Origin: Tupaia tana
Lineage: Eukaryota > Chordata > Mammalia > Scandentia > Tupaiidae
Direction of reading: 5' to 3'
Assembly: GCA_026018925.1 (NCBI GenBank)
Contig: JAKSZU010000002.1
Span: forward strand, 11,715,662 to 11,779,661
DNA length: 64,000 nt
Below the pieces are notes generated by a model. That model had not been told where the DNA came from, made no database searches, and worked only from the letters and a program-made list of their open reading frames with translations. The translations under genes and the position numbers were made by a program. Below are positions 1 to 10,905 of the stretch, in pieces. Every line of letters starts with the position of its first letter. Positions within the stretch are counted from its first letter, which is position 1.

Positions 1-226
1 ATTTATAAATTACCTATACATTTTAAAGTTCCTGCTTTATGAAACATGCTATTAATATATAGAAAACATAAGCCACAAATCTGAAAAAAATATCTGGAAA
101 TTATGTAACTGATGAAGGACGTATGTCTAGAATATATATGAGCTACTTAAAACCAGTAAGAAAACAATCCAATATAAGTGGGCAAGCAATATGAACAGAC
201 ACTGCACAACAAAGAAGATAGATAGA

Positions 227-476
227 GGGACCAGCAGTTGGCATAATGGCTATGTTGCTGGACTCCCATGTAGTCGACCGCAGTTCGAGTCCCAGACGCG
301 GTGGCTTAAACTCACACTGGGTGCATGTGCATGCGTGTCCAAGATCCTGAGAGGAGAATGAAGAAGGGAATGTGGTGTGGCCATCCCCCCCTGGGAGTGA
401 TTTCTCACTTTCTGTCTCTCTGTCTCTCTCTGTCTTTCTTTCTGGCAAGTGCACACGCCCTATAACAAAAACCTCT

Positions 477-508
<32 letters not shown>
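227..508 (+). mobile_element. Long-form tRNA-derived SINE
   Basis: GGGACCAGCAG head, B box GGTTCGAG-like at about 281, a 'gtgcatgcgtgtccaagatcctgagagg' core, CT-rich tract, CCTATAACAAAAACC end and a pure A tail of about 30. Flanks carry the repeated target 'aagatagatag' (215-225 and 511-521). Inserted into the L1. Confidence 0.9.
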
Positions 509-509
<1 letters not shown>

Positions 510-633
510 AAAGATAGATAGATGGCAAATCAGTAAGTAAAAAGATGTCCAGCATCATTGTCTATTAGGAATATACAAATTAAGACCACTACCCATCTAC
601 CAGAATGACTAAAATGAAAAGGTTGACAAAACT

Positions 634-909
634 GGGATCAGCAGATGCCATAATGGTTACATCACTGGACTCTCACATAGTCAACCATGGTTCATGTCCC
701 AGACCTGGCTGCTTAAAACTCATGCTGAGAGCGTGTGCCACATGCCCAAGATCTCAAGAGGAGACTGGAGGAAAAGGGATAGCAGCATGGCCATCCCCCT
801 AGGGGGTGATTTCTCACTTTCTATCTCTCTTTCTCTTTCTCTCTCTCTCTGTATGTCTTTCCAGCAAGCATACATGCCCTATAGCAAAAATCTCTCTCTT
901 AAAAAAAAA
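634..909 (+). mobile_element. Long-form tRNA-derived SINE, older diverged copy
   Basis: Same layout as the neighbouring SINEs (head 'gggatcagcagatgccataatgg', CT-rich tract, 'ccctatagcaaaaatctc', short A tail) but with many CpG sites decayed to TG/CA. No clear target-site duplication. Lies in the L1 between 'ggttgacaaaact' and 'gtgttggcaaga'. Confidence 0.85.
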
Positions 910-946
910 GTGTTGGCAAGAATATAAAACAAATGGAACTCATCTA

Positions 947-1049
947 TTGGGTTGTCAGAAAAGTCATAATGCATTTTTCTATGTTTTTCTAGGCATAATA
1001 TGTTGTAATTTTCTATGCATAATGTGTCATAACTTTTCCAATGATCCAA
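947..1049. mobile_element. Mariner-type MITE, copy 1
   Basis: Flanked by TA on both sides (945-946, 1050-1051). The left end TTGGGTTGTCAGAAAAGTCA is roughly the reverse complement of the right end, which reads inward as TTGGATCATTGGAAAAGTTA, and the inner TTTTTCTATG blocks also pair. It interrupts L1 sequence that resumes as 'gattgctagagtgg'. About 103 bp, too short to code for a transposase. Related copies are at 9358 and 32923. Confidence 0.7.
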
Positions 1050-1108
1050 TAGATTGCTAGAGTGGATGAAAGTGGTATTACTACTTTGAAGAAGTTCGAT
1101 AATTTCTT

Positions 1109-1144
<36 letters not shown>

Positions 1145-1397
1145 AGAGGTTTTTCGCTATAGGGCGCGTGCGCTCGCCAGACAGACAGAGAGAGACATAG
1201 AGACAGAAAGCGAGAAATCACCCCCCAGGGGGGATGGCCACGCCGCAATCCCTTCTCCTCCATTCTCCTCTCGGGATCTTGGGCACGCACGCACACGCGC
1301 CCGGCGTGAGTTGTAAGCCACCGGGTCCGAGACGCGAACCGCGGTCGACTACGTGGGAGTCCAGCGACATAGCCATTACGCTAACTGCTGGTTCCCC
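1109..1397 (-). mobile_element. Young long-form SINE with a perfect 20-bp target duplication
   Basis: Poly-T, then GAGAGGTTTTTCGCTATAGGGCGCG through to ...CTGCTGGTTCCCC, i.e. head at the right. A perfect 20-bp direct repeat flanks it (1089-1108 and 1398-1417). Most CpGs are intact. On its own strand it shares four diagnostic states with 20115-20383 and 58221-58512: GGGAACCAGC, TTCGCGTCTCGGA, GGCTTACAACTC and TATAGCGAAAAACC. This suggests recent insertion. Confidence 0.95.
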
Positions 1398-2003
1398 AAG
1401 AAGTTCGATAATTTCTTAAACATTTAAAGACAGACTTAACCACGTGACCAGGACATTTCACACCAATGTGCTTACGCAAGAGAAAGAAAAGCATGTGACT
1501 ATGCAAAGATTTGTATATACAGGTCCACAGTCACTTTATGTATATTAGCCACAATCTGGAAACATTTCAAATGCCTATTAGTAAGATAATGCATAAACAT
1601 ACTGCGGTATGTTCATGTACTGAAATACAACTCAGCAACAAAAAGGAAGAGCTAGAAATATACAGTACAACACAGAGAATCTCAAAATGACTCCACTGAC
1701 TGAAATAATCAATCCAAAATACACATACTACATGACAACATTCTTGAAAATGCAAAGCAATCTGTAGTGATGAAAAGTAAATCAGCATTTGCTTGGTCAG
1801 AGTTAGAGGGGACATATAGTTGGAAGTTGGAGATGGTGAAGTGGTTGAGAAAACTTTTGGGGTTGATGGCTATGTTTCTTATCTTGAATGCAGTGGTGGT
1901 TTCATGAGTGTATCCTTTGGTTAAAAAACAGATCAAATTGTGCACTTTAAGTCTTTCAAGTTGATTTATATAAATGATACCAAAATAAAGCTGACAAACA
2001 TAA

Positions 2004-2900
2004 CATTTCTATGAGATTTTTTCCCCTTCTGCTACTACTCTGTACCATGTCTTTCCATGAAGTAAATCCTAGCGCAGGTCTGTTCATGGCTGGCCCAGGC
2101 TTTATTTCAAAATGCAGCAGCAATATTCAAAAGACTTTGGACTATCATTAAAATTGCATAGGTGAAAGCAAAGCTATCTTAAATATGGTTTTTCTCAGGC
2201 CTTGGGAAAGTTGCAATGATTACTACATTTGCTAGATTTTTTTCCTGTGAAATAAAACTAATGAGAAAATCAAGGCAGTTTTCCTCCCACCTTTGAGCTA
2301 CACTTAACATTAAATGACAAAGTTAGGTTCCCAAAAGGGTTTGAGTCACTCCCTACTAACACTGGAGTGCTACTTGTTCTAACACACCCCACTGAGACAG
2401 ACACAAATGAAAGAGAGAGGGCAGCAGGCGATGCCCAGCTCATAATCCTGCCGGCATGACTCAAAAGTATCTGGAGTGGACTTCACAAACAGCAGCACCG
2501 TGGGCACAACTCCAGTGAATTTGTATGGATGATGCTAACTGGAAAGCCCATTACCCAGGGCGACCCCGCAGGTGCCACCAAGAACCAGAAGCACTCTTTA
2601 AAAGCAAGCTCTAGGTAATCAGTGGAGCAGAAAAGGCAGATTACACAAAGCGGCTGAGGCGAACAAGCTGAGGTGAACCACAGGGCTGCTTTGACTCAAA
2701 CCTCTGACAGACACGACTGTGCTTCAAACTCTCCAAACCCATTCATCTTTTCTAGATTGCTGAAGAGCAAATGACTTCACCACCTCTTAATCCAAACTGC
2801 TGTTTTGTTATTGAACCTAAGTCAGTACAGACCAGAAATCAGTAGCTTGCCACCAGAGAGATCGATCCTGCACTATGTGGTTGGTCAAAAAGGAAGGCGT
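2004..2900. other. Unique sequence, no recognised gene or repeat
   Basis: Moderate GC, free of recognisable repeats. Contains an AP-1-type TGACTCA at about 2457. No splice-flanked open frame stood out. It leads into the promoter-like patch at 2910-3115. Confidence 0.4.
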
Positions 2901-2909
2901 TATTACAGA

Positions 2910-3115
2910 TGACGTCAACCAAGATTTAGAGCGCTAGCTTTGCCCGGGACTGCCTCTCCGCATGTGTTCTAGGATGGGAATTATGGAAGAATATTTCCTG
3001 TCTAATTCTTCAGCCAGGTGTGTATAGACACATGAAGGACTGAAATTTGTGCGGCTGATTAAGTGAAGCAGCAGTCTGATTGGTCCATCATTGAAACTGG
3101 CACTGTTCTGATTGG
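2910..3115. promoter_or_regulatory. Candidate promoter/enhancer: CRE plus paired CCAAT boxes
   Basis: A full palindromic CRE TGACGTCA is at 2910-2917. Two inverted CCAAT boxes in CTGATTGGY context have ATTGG at 3079-3083 and 3111-3115, 32 bp apart. Paired NF-Y sites about three helical turns apart are known from many proliferation-linked promoters. No transcript or CpG island can be shown here, so the role is inference. Confidence 0.35.
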
Positions 3116-3239
3116 CTACTGGTTGTAGCCAGCGTTTTTCACTCCCTCTCCGCAGCGGAGATCAACTTTAAGTCACTTATCCTTCTCAGTGCCTAGGTCC
3201 TTCAAGCAAACTTACAAAACGCCAGTAGGCTCTAAGGTT

Positions 3240-4260
3240 TTCTTCTTTAGGCTATTTATGGATGGTTACAAGCTTAGGAAAAATAATGTACACAGTAAAA
3301 AGTCTAGTCAGGTCAGTGTGACTATGGGTCCTGGAGATTTGTGAAAAGCTCCACGAGGAAGGAGAGTGGTTTCCGGCCGCAGGCACACAGGTGAGGAGTA
3401 ACACTGTCTGAAGGCCATGGATGAACAGATTCATAGTGAAAGCAGCATAAAATACAATGGGCATATTACTGTAAAAATCATTTCATCTCTTGAAAGTCTA
3501 ATTATTATCTTTTCATAGCTCTTCTAAAATTAGTATTTTCTCAGTAATAGGAGCATCCAGAAAGGACAAAGGGGGTATAATAACCCTAACAATTAAAAGC
3601 GAGTCTCCTCATTTTCTAGGTTCGATTTCATGTTGTAAAAGTATATACTTTTCCCCAAAATTTAAATGATGCTATAACAGCGTAATTTGAACTTTAAGTA
3701 GAAAAGACAAATAGATAGGAACTGAACATAGCATGCTCAATTTAATGCTATTTTTTTCCCTAGGAAATGAAGAAAATTAATTACATGCTTTATAATTTAA
3801 CATTCTATATTTTTTTGTTTGTTTCATGTTGAATAATGATTTTTTCCTATGCTCATGTCTACTGTAAATGTTTTCAGAATCTCTTATTAACCACATCAGC
3901 AACCAGATGGGATGGCAGTTAAATTAAGCTAGCTTTCCATAGTTAGCAGTTTCTGGTTTTACTTTTCTCCCTTTAAACAATAAAAATTACAACATTAGAG
4001 TTGACCCTTAGCTACTTAGACTAAGGGTGAACAGTTAGTATAGAACATGTAATCACCAAATCTAATTTTAAGCTTTCTTTCAAATAAACAGCTGCTCCAC
4101 AAAACATGACTAGAACTGCTAAACAAAATCAAAAGACAAACTGAGTGCCTAGAATTTGGATAGTCTATTGAAAAAATACAAAGAATATAAAAGGTTGGTC
4201 AAAGGCAAAACAAAGAAAGCAATGGAGACAAATAATCCACAACGAGGAATACTACCTTTC
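3240..4260. other. AT-rich unique sequence
   Basis: No recognised repeat, RNA gene or convincing exon. Short runs of T and A only. Confidence 0.4.
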
Positions 4261-4261
4261 G

Positions 4262-4790
4262 AATCAGCTGTGCATCTGACCTTGTACCTGACTCCAGGGA
4301 TGAGGGTGAAGTAGTACGATATAATAGAAAGATCACAGACACTAGAATCAGACAGACCTGAATTGAAATCACACAGCCCATTTGAGCATAAATATGTTTT
4401 ATTTATTTATTTTAAGATTTTTGCCATAGAACACATATACTCACCAGAGAGTGACAGTGACAGGGAAAGTGAGAAATCAGCCCCCCCCACCCCGCCCCAA
4501 GAGGGATGGGCACACCATAATCCCTTCTCCTCTATTCTCCTCTTGGGATTTTGGGCATGCATGCACATGCATCCAGTCTGAGTTTCAAGAGCCACCAGAT
4601 CCAGCACTTGAACCACTGTTGGCCATGTGGTAGTCCAGTGCTTTAACCACTACACTATCTTCTGGCCTCCAGTATGTTTAATTTAAACTTTGGTCTCTTT
4701 ATCTATGAAATTGGAGTAATAATATTCTCATATAAATTTGATGTGGGATTGTCTAAAATGTCCATATATGCTAGCACATATTAACTAGCA
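4262..4790 (+). mobile_element. MIR SINE, split by a later SINE
   Basis: The left half reads like MIR ('atagaaagatcacagacactagaatcagacagacctgaattgaaatc' in outline), and the right half resumes after the inserted SINE at 'tttggtctctttatctatgaaattggagtaataat'. MIR is an ancient tRNA-derived SINE shared by mammals. The extension beyond about 4740 is uncertain. Confidence 0.6.
4401..4671 (-). mobile_element. Long-form SINE, older copy inside a MIR
   Basis: Reads in reverse: 'agatttttgccatagaacacatatactcaccagagag', a C-rich hairpin, 'cttgggattttgggcatgcatgcacatgc' and the reversed head '...cactatcttctggcc'. Imperfect target repeat 'tatgttta' on both sides (4393 and 4673). Confidence 0.8.
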
Positions 4791-5592
4791 AAGATTAGAG
4801 AGTGTATAATACGCGAATATGCTGCAAGTGGGACAAACTGAACACTCATTATCTAAGCATGCAATTCTCATTAGCACTTATAATTGTTTTATTTGTATTA
4901 CTTTATAAGTTCATTGATTACTGGGACACAACAAAAGAAGTATCCTTTTTCAATTCATTCTGAAATGCATTTATTTGTCTAGATTTTCATGTTACGTAGC
5001 AAGAAACTTCTATCTCTGCAATGTTATACATACCCATGTCCTTCTCTGGATCATTCCTAACTAAAGGAGAAGATATATACAACATTCCCAAATGAAAATA
5101 AATTACCAGTAAGAGAAGAGAAAGCTGAGAAAGTTGTCATTATTCATACATTCATACAGAGAGTAGCACGACAAAGGCATAATTCCTCTGACCATTTAGC
5201 CATGATTGCTAATCTGACAGTAGTTGTAACTTTGGGGACAACTTAATCTCAAAATAAAATTATACAACAATGCACTCTCTTGATTAACATAATTAAATCA
5301 TTTGTACTTACTATGAACAATGGGGAAATCAGAACTTTTCTCAGTTCTGAGTAACATCATGGATTAAAATATCTGTTTTGGCCAGAATTGCAAAATGGAC
5401 TTTTAAAAATATACAGTTTAAAATACACATCATATGTCATATGTTTAAAAATGGACTTCCACTATTAATTAACAAGTTAAAAATACCAGAGTATGTATAT
5501 GAAAAAAATCTCTGTTATAGTTAACTATATTTCAAAAAAAAACACAGCACCAATATATTACACAATTTGACTTACATAAAATTGTATTTTCA
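4791..5592. other. AT-rich unique sequence
   Basis: No repeat or exon recognised. AT-rich throughout with several short A/T runs. Confidence 0.4.
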
Positions 5593-5836
5593 GGGGCTAG
5601 ATGTTGGTTTAGAGGTAAAATGTGATGTGCTGTGGGACAATCCCACATGTGGAAGTTACTGGTTCAGGTCCAGAAACCTCCCTGAGTATACCAGGCATGT
5701 GTATGCCCAAGTTCCAGGGTAAAGGCTGGGGGTGGGTCACGGCACTAACACCCTGCTGGGGTGGATCTCCCCCCCTCCTCTTTTCTCCTTGTCTCTCTCG
5801 CTCATGGAAGAAAGATTAAAAGAAACTTTTTAAAGT
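5593..5836 (+). mobile_element. Second SINE family, copy 1
   Basis: Begins GGGGCTAGATGTTGGTTTAGAGG, has a B-box-like GGTTCAGGTCC at 5661-5671, a shared middle 'ataccaggcatgtgtatgccca', and ends 'ctcgctcatggaagaaagattaaaag'. The 3' end differs from the dominant SINE (no CCTATAGCAAAAACC). It matches 29197-29425 and 53377-53645 in layout. No clear target duplication, so it is old. Confidence 0.6.
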
Positions 5837-7640
5837 TTGCCCTTTTTAAACTATGGAATTTCCCTCTTGGTATTGTTTTCTTTAGATATTTTACTCTGCA
5901 TTGTTGGTCCTGACTATACCTATTAACCACTGGCAACTCTTTACTTGGACAGGGTTATGCATTAGCTTTTCTATTTTCAGACCAAGCTAATAAATGACAA
6001 ATGTATTGGTACAGTTAATCCTTACTTGGGACTCTCAGAATAGCAAATGCATGTTTTTAAAATTAGACTTAAATAAAATGAACACACACACAACCTACTT
6101 TTTCTTGATCAATTAAAAAATAATATTGTTACTCTCAGTATGTAAGTGAAAAAAATGCACATCGATTAACTATCGTAAGTGGTCAGTCATTCAATAACAC
6201 TATGTTAACATTTATGTCATTAGTTGGAACTCTGTCAGACTCAGTGGGAGATTAGAAATACAGAGCCACGTTATACTGTACAAAGTTGAATCCCTATAGA
6301 CATTTATTGTATTTTTCTCTTTTCAGAGAATTAGAGAATACTGCATGGGTTCCTGACATACCAATAAACGAGAAAAATTCAGACTTCATTTCAGATTTAA
6401 TTATGGGTGTTTGAAAGTATGTTCTAGGCTAGACATCTAAAACGTCCCACATTAAAAGACTTAAAAAAAAAACACAAGATATGAGAACTAGAACGTGAAT
6501 ATTGGTATTCTACACCTAATTTTGCCTTTTACCTCTGTTTTATATAGTATCATTTCTGAGAGGAGTGAGGAAATACCCAAGGATAATACATCTTTTATAA
6601 AGTCCTTCACAATAGAATTGTGTCCCATATTAACTACTGAAACAGAAGAGTTTACCTCACTGTGGCTGTGGCAGCAAGGACGAAAATTCATTCCTTCAGC
6701 ATTTATAGCAATAAGGAAGAGTGGGTTGGCAATAGAAAAAGAAATTACTCAGCACAAACTTGATACTTTCCTTTGAACCAAATTAAAATAAAACAACATA
6801 GTCAATTTTTAAAAATTGTAGCATTCACTTCAGGGATACTGAGTGACACAAAAGGAAACCAAATTATGAACAATTTACCTTTCTTGGGAAATCTTTTAGG
6901 AAGAATTTGTTTATAATTTAAGGCATCAATTTTGTCTACCTTAACTGATCAACATGGTAAATTCTGAAACATAAACTGTAAAAAGAAAACACAAAATCAT
7001 CAAAAGAAATGAAGATTCTGCATCTAAGTGCCCAGGGGATCAGTCTATAGGCGGTCCACCCTGCAGGGTCGGGTACTCAGGGTGTTCTGTGCAAGGCCAA
7101 TGCTCACATTTTACAACAGCCATGGTCAAAGATGGGAAACAACATGCCCTTTATTCTCTTGGCTTACATCTAGAATTCTATAACTTGACAGAATCCTTCT
7201 ATTCCCAGTCACTACTGTTGGCCAGGATTAGCCTCTTTGATGAATTGACTATGCAATACTGAAAGCAGAACACTGCCCTGCAGCTGCAGTGTTCTCTGAC
7301 TGAAGGATCCTCACCTGTCTTCCCTGAGTTCATGACCTGTGCTCTTCAGCTGCTACCCTGAAATGAAAAGACTTCTTCCCTCCACTCAATTTTTTCCAGG
7401 ACCCTCATTTCCCCTTCGAGGACAAGAAATTACCACAGTGTTTAATACAATAACATAGTTTATACAATAGTTACAATAGTCAGAGAATGTGTGAAGTGGT
7501 TGTTGTAACCAGGCTGCATAGGCCACAGACCACGTAGAAGATTAGAATATTTAAGAAATAATTTAATTTACTTTTTTTATTTGCCTAGTCAAAACAGAGC
7601 TTAGATCCTAATACAAACTTCCATCGAGTTCTTTTATGGA
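5837..7640. other. Unique sequence, AT-rich
   Basis: No repeat recognised. A 93-codon open frame at 6495-6776 overlaps a 67-codon frame on the other strand. Neither has a recognisable domain or convincing splice sites, so I treat both as chance. Confidence 0.35.
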
Positions 7641-7892
7641 TATTAACAAATTAACTCCAAAGCTTGTATGAAGAAGTAAAAGATCCAGAATAGTCTACAT
7701 AGCGCTGAAGGAGAAAGAAGGCAGAGGATGGGCACCACCAGCTTAAATACTTACTAGAAAGCTGCAGTAATGAAGACAGCGTGGTTACTGGTGAGAGTAC
7801 AATGAAGACAGCATGGCTACTGGTGAAAGAGAAGACAGGTGGTACATGTAGACAAGACAATAGTCAAATGTTCAATAGGAAGGCCAGAAAAA

Positions 7893-7894
<2 letters not shown>

Positions 7895-7934
<40 letters not shown>
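7895..7934. repeat. (CA)n microsatellite within L1
   Basis: About 20 uninterrupted CA units in the L1 ORF2 remnant. Confidence 0.95.
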
Positions 7935-7937
<3 letters not shown>

Positions 7938-8051
7938 ATTTGATCTTTGACCAAGGGGCAAAAGCATTAAAATGGAGAAAGGATAGTCTTTTCAGCAAAT
8001 GATGCTGAAGCAACTTAATAACTAAAGTTAACTTAAAAGGTATTCTGGATT

Positions 8052-8320
8052 GGGACCAGCAGTTAGCGTAATGGCTATGTCACTGTACTCCCACGTAGTC
8101 GACCGCGGTTCGTGTCCCGGACCCGGTAGCTTAAAACTCACGCCGGGCACATGTGCGTGCGTGCCCAAGATCCCAAGAGGAGAATGGAGGAGAAGGGATT
8201 GCGGCGTGGCCATCCCCCCTGGGGGGTGATTTCTTGCTTTCTGTCTCTCTGTCTCTCTGTCTGTCTGTCTGGCGAGCGCATGCGCCCTGTAGCAAAAACC
8301 TCTCCCAAAAAAAAAAAAAA
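8052..8320 (+). mobile_element. Young long-form SINE with 15-bp target duplication
   Basis: Head GGGACCAGCAGTTAGCGTAATGG, intact GC-rich core, CCCTGTAGCAAAAACCTC end, A tail. A perfect direct repeat 'aaggtattctggatt' flanks it (8037-8051 and 8321-8335) and restores continuous L1 sequence when joined. Confidence 0.95.
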
Positions 8321-9357
8321 AAGGTATTCTGGATTAAATATAAACCACAAAACTATAAAACTTCTAGATAATAACAAATGAAAAGATACGGTTGACCTTA
8401 GGTTTGGGTAATGGCTTTTCAAATATAATACCAAAGGCATGAGCCATAAAAGAAATAATTAATGAGCCTGGCTTTATTAAAATTAAAGACTTCTACTTTG
8501 CAAAAGACACTGCAAGAGAATGAAAAGACAAGCCACAAACAGGGAAAATATTTGCAAAATGTATATTTGATAAAGGACTACTATCCAAGGTATACAAAGA
8601 ACTCTTACAACTCAATAATACATACATAAACAAACAACCCATTTGACAATGGGCAAAAGAGCTGAATAGACATCTTACCAAAGAAAAAATACAGGTAGCA
8701 AGTCAGTATACTAAAAACTTCTCTGCATCGTCATTATTATGGAATTGAAAATTAAGATGAAATGTGTTATCCCTGCACATACATGAGAATGGATAAAATA
8801 CACAACACTAACAACACTTAATGCTGCTGAAGACATGGAGAAGGAATTCCCATTCACTGCTGGTGGGAATACAAAATGGCGCAGCCACTTTGGAAGACAG
8901 GTGGCGACACTAAACATAGGTTTACTGTACAATCTAGCGGCAACCCTCCTAGGAACTCACCCAAATGAACTGAAAATCATACCCACACAAAAACCGTCAT
9001 GTGAATGCTTATATAATCTTTACTGATAATTGCAAAGCTCGGAATTAATCAAGGTGTCCTTCAGTAGGTGAATGGACAAACCGCTACATCCTTGTTACAA
9101 TGAAATATTTTGTACCAACAACAAAAAATGAGCTATCAGTCATGAAAACATGTGGAGGAAACTGAAAGTTACAATTGCTAAGAGAAAGAATCCGGTCTGA
9201 AAGGGATACATACTACTAAATAAACATATTTGGAAAAGACAAAACTACAGAAGCAATAAGATCAACATTTCCTAGGGGTACAGGAGAGGAGGGAGAGATG
9301 AACATACACACAGTACAGGGGACTTTTAGGGCAGAGAAACTGCCCTGTATGATACTA

Positions 9358-9431
9358 TTAGGTCATCAGGAGAGTCACGCCATACTTTTCTGTTTTTCTA
9401 TGCAAAAGCTCATGACTTTCCCGATAGCCAA
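9358..9431. mobile_element. Mariner-type MITE, copy 2
   Basis: TA at 9356-9357 and 9432-9433. The ends TTAGGTCATCAGGAGAGTCA and (inward) TTGGCTATCGGGAAAGTCAT form imperfect inverted repeats around 'tttttctatgcaaaa'. 74 bp. It splits the L1 3' UTR 'gatacta / taatggcaaatgcatg', so it is younger than that L1. Confidence 0.7.
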
Positions 9432-9499
9432 TATAATGGCAAATGCATGCCTTCCCACATTTGTCAAAACCCACAGATTGTACACATAGAGTGAAGGCT

Positions 9500-9736
9500 G
9501 GGACCAGCAGGTGGCATAACGGTTACATTGCTGAACTCCGACATGGCCAACCATAGCTCAAGTCCGGGACTCAGAGGCTTGAAACAGGCCAGGAGTGCAT
9601 GCCCAAAATCTCGAGAGGAGAATGGAGGAGAACAGATTGCAAGTGGCCATCTCTTCCCCGGGGGTGGTTTTTCACTTTCCATCTCCCTCTCTCTCTCAAG
9701 TGCATGCATTCTATAGCAAAAAACTCTCACCCCCCC

Positions 9737-9769
<33 letters not shown>

Positions 9770-9776
9770 AACAAGT
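9500..9776 (+). mobile_element. Long-form SINE with (CAA)n tail
   Basis: Head GGGACCAGCAGGTGGCATAACGG, core and CT-rich tract of the long form, 'ctatagcaaaaaactctc', then C-run and about 10 CAA repeats in place of a pure A tail. Inserted in L1 3' UTR. No clear target duplication. Confidence 0.9.
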
Positions 9777-10177
9777 AACAACTAATATAAACTGTGGGCT
9801 CTAAATAGTAAAAATGTCTCAATATTGCTTGAACAGTTCCATAAATAGGACACAGGAAGGCAAGGTGCTATAGGGAAAACTGGGGTGTGGAAGAATAACA
9901 TAAAAATCTGTATGCTGTACAATTTTCTCTTTAATCTTAAACTACTTTAAAAAATAAAGTCTAACAATTAAAAAAAAGTTAGTTTGGGATATCTTTCCAA
10001 ATATTTTAAACTTACTTTGCTAAATATTATCTGCCATTATTCTTCCTATTCTTACAAGCTCACAAAATGTTTCCACAATCTGATTCAATCAGCTTGATAT
10101 TTTACTTTTTGAAACATTTAGAATTATTTGCAGATTTAAAGTTCTTTTGTTACCTTATTTTTAAAAAGTAAAGTATT

Positions 10178-10470
10178 GGGACCAGCAGTTAGCATAATGG
10201 CTATGTCGCTGGACTCCCACGTAGTCGACTGCGGTTCGAGTCCCGGACCCAGTGGCTTAAACTCATGCCAGGCGTGTGTGCGTGTGTGCCCAAGATCCCG
10301 AAAGGAGAATGGAGGAGAAGGGATTGCGGCGTGGCCATCCCCCCGGGGGGTGATTTCTCGCTTTCTGTCTCTCTGTCTCTCTCTGTCTGGTGAGCACATG
10401 CGCCCTATAGCAAAAAACAAACAAACAAACAAACAAACAAAACACCTCCCCCCCCCCAAAAAAAAAAAAA
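10178..10470 (+). mobile_element. Long-form SINE, near-consensus reference copy
   Basis: A box-like TAGCATAATGG at 10190-10200 and B box GGTTCGAGTCC at 10233-10243 match the internal polymerase III promoter of tRNA genes (TRGCnnAryNGG and GGTTCGAnTCC). The core is an alternating GTGTGTGCGTGTGTGC stretch, then 'gatcccgaaaggagaatggaggagaaggg', the hairpin CCCCCCGGGGGG, CT-rich tract, CCCTATAGC, (CAAA)n, C-run and A tail. Direct repeat 'aaaaagtaaagtatt' flanks it (10163-10177, 10466-10480). Confidence 0.95.
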
Positions 10471-10679
10471 GTAAAGTATTTCTGGCTATGACCTTTATGT
10501 GTTACAAATTTATATTTCTCTGTTCATAAAAGAAGCTATTTATTTTTTGTTTCTTATCTTTAAATCAACTCCATATTCATGATAATAATAAAACAAAACA
10601 GCTCGCTAATTTAAAAAGTTCTGGTATATATTGGTAAAGAGCATGAAAACTCTTGAGTGGATGCTAACATTTAGCTTTC

Positions 10680-10905
10680 TAAATCTAGAGCACAGTATCT
10701 CCCAACCCCATCTCCCAATCTTACCACTTTACAATTTTTCCTCCAAAGCATTGATTATCAGAAATCACCGTGTTTCTGTGTTTGTGTACTTTTTGTATGA
10801 ATCTTCTCTCCCCATATAGACACAAACACGTGCATGGAGCTGCATCAGGCAAATGAAACTGCTCAGTAAGTGTTTGTTAGGTGACTAAATAAATTAATGA
10901 ACCTA
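10680..10905 (+). mobile_element. L2 LINE 3' end, degraded
   Basis: The end 'gctcagtaagtgtttgttaggtgactaaataaattaatgaac' resembles the L2 terminus (ctcaataaatgtttgttgaatgaatgaa). Upstream 'tctctccccatatagacacaaa' fits L2 weakly. Confidence 0.45.

Larger units (their letters stand above)
1..2003 (+). mobile_element. Old L1 LINE, 3' end of ORF2 plus 3' UTR, interrupted
   Basis: The sequence follows the end of mammalian L1 ORF2 in order: the 'aagccacaaatctg', 'gatgaaggac', 'gtgggcaa' and 'agtgttggcaagaatata' blocks, then the 'cctattagtaagataatgcataaac' region and a 3' UTR ending near 'gataccaaaataaagctgac'. No frame stays open, so it is dead. Three SINEs (227-508, 634-909, 1109-1397) and a mariner-type MITE (947-1049) sit in it and are younger. 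L1 encodes endonuclease/reverse transcriptase for target-primed insertion; only the 3' part remains, as usual for 5' truncated copies. Subfamily not determined. Confidence 0.8.
7650..9976 (+). mobile_element. L1 LINE 3' end (ORF2 end and 3' UTR), interrupted
   Basis: Follows L1 ORF2 from 'ccaaagcttgtatgaag', through 'tttgaccaaggggcaaaagc', 'gatagtcttttcagcaaatgatgctg', 'tatccaaggtatacaaagaac', 'attcccattcactgctggtggg' and 'gaatggacaaaccg', to the 3' UTR 'ttgtcaaaacccacag' and 'aaaaaataaagtctaacaatt'. Many stops and frameshifts, so inactive. Interrupted by SINEs at 8052 and 9500, a CA repeat at 7895 and a MITE at 9358. The mid-age L1 type is inferred, not searched. Confidence 0.85.
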
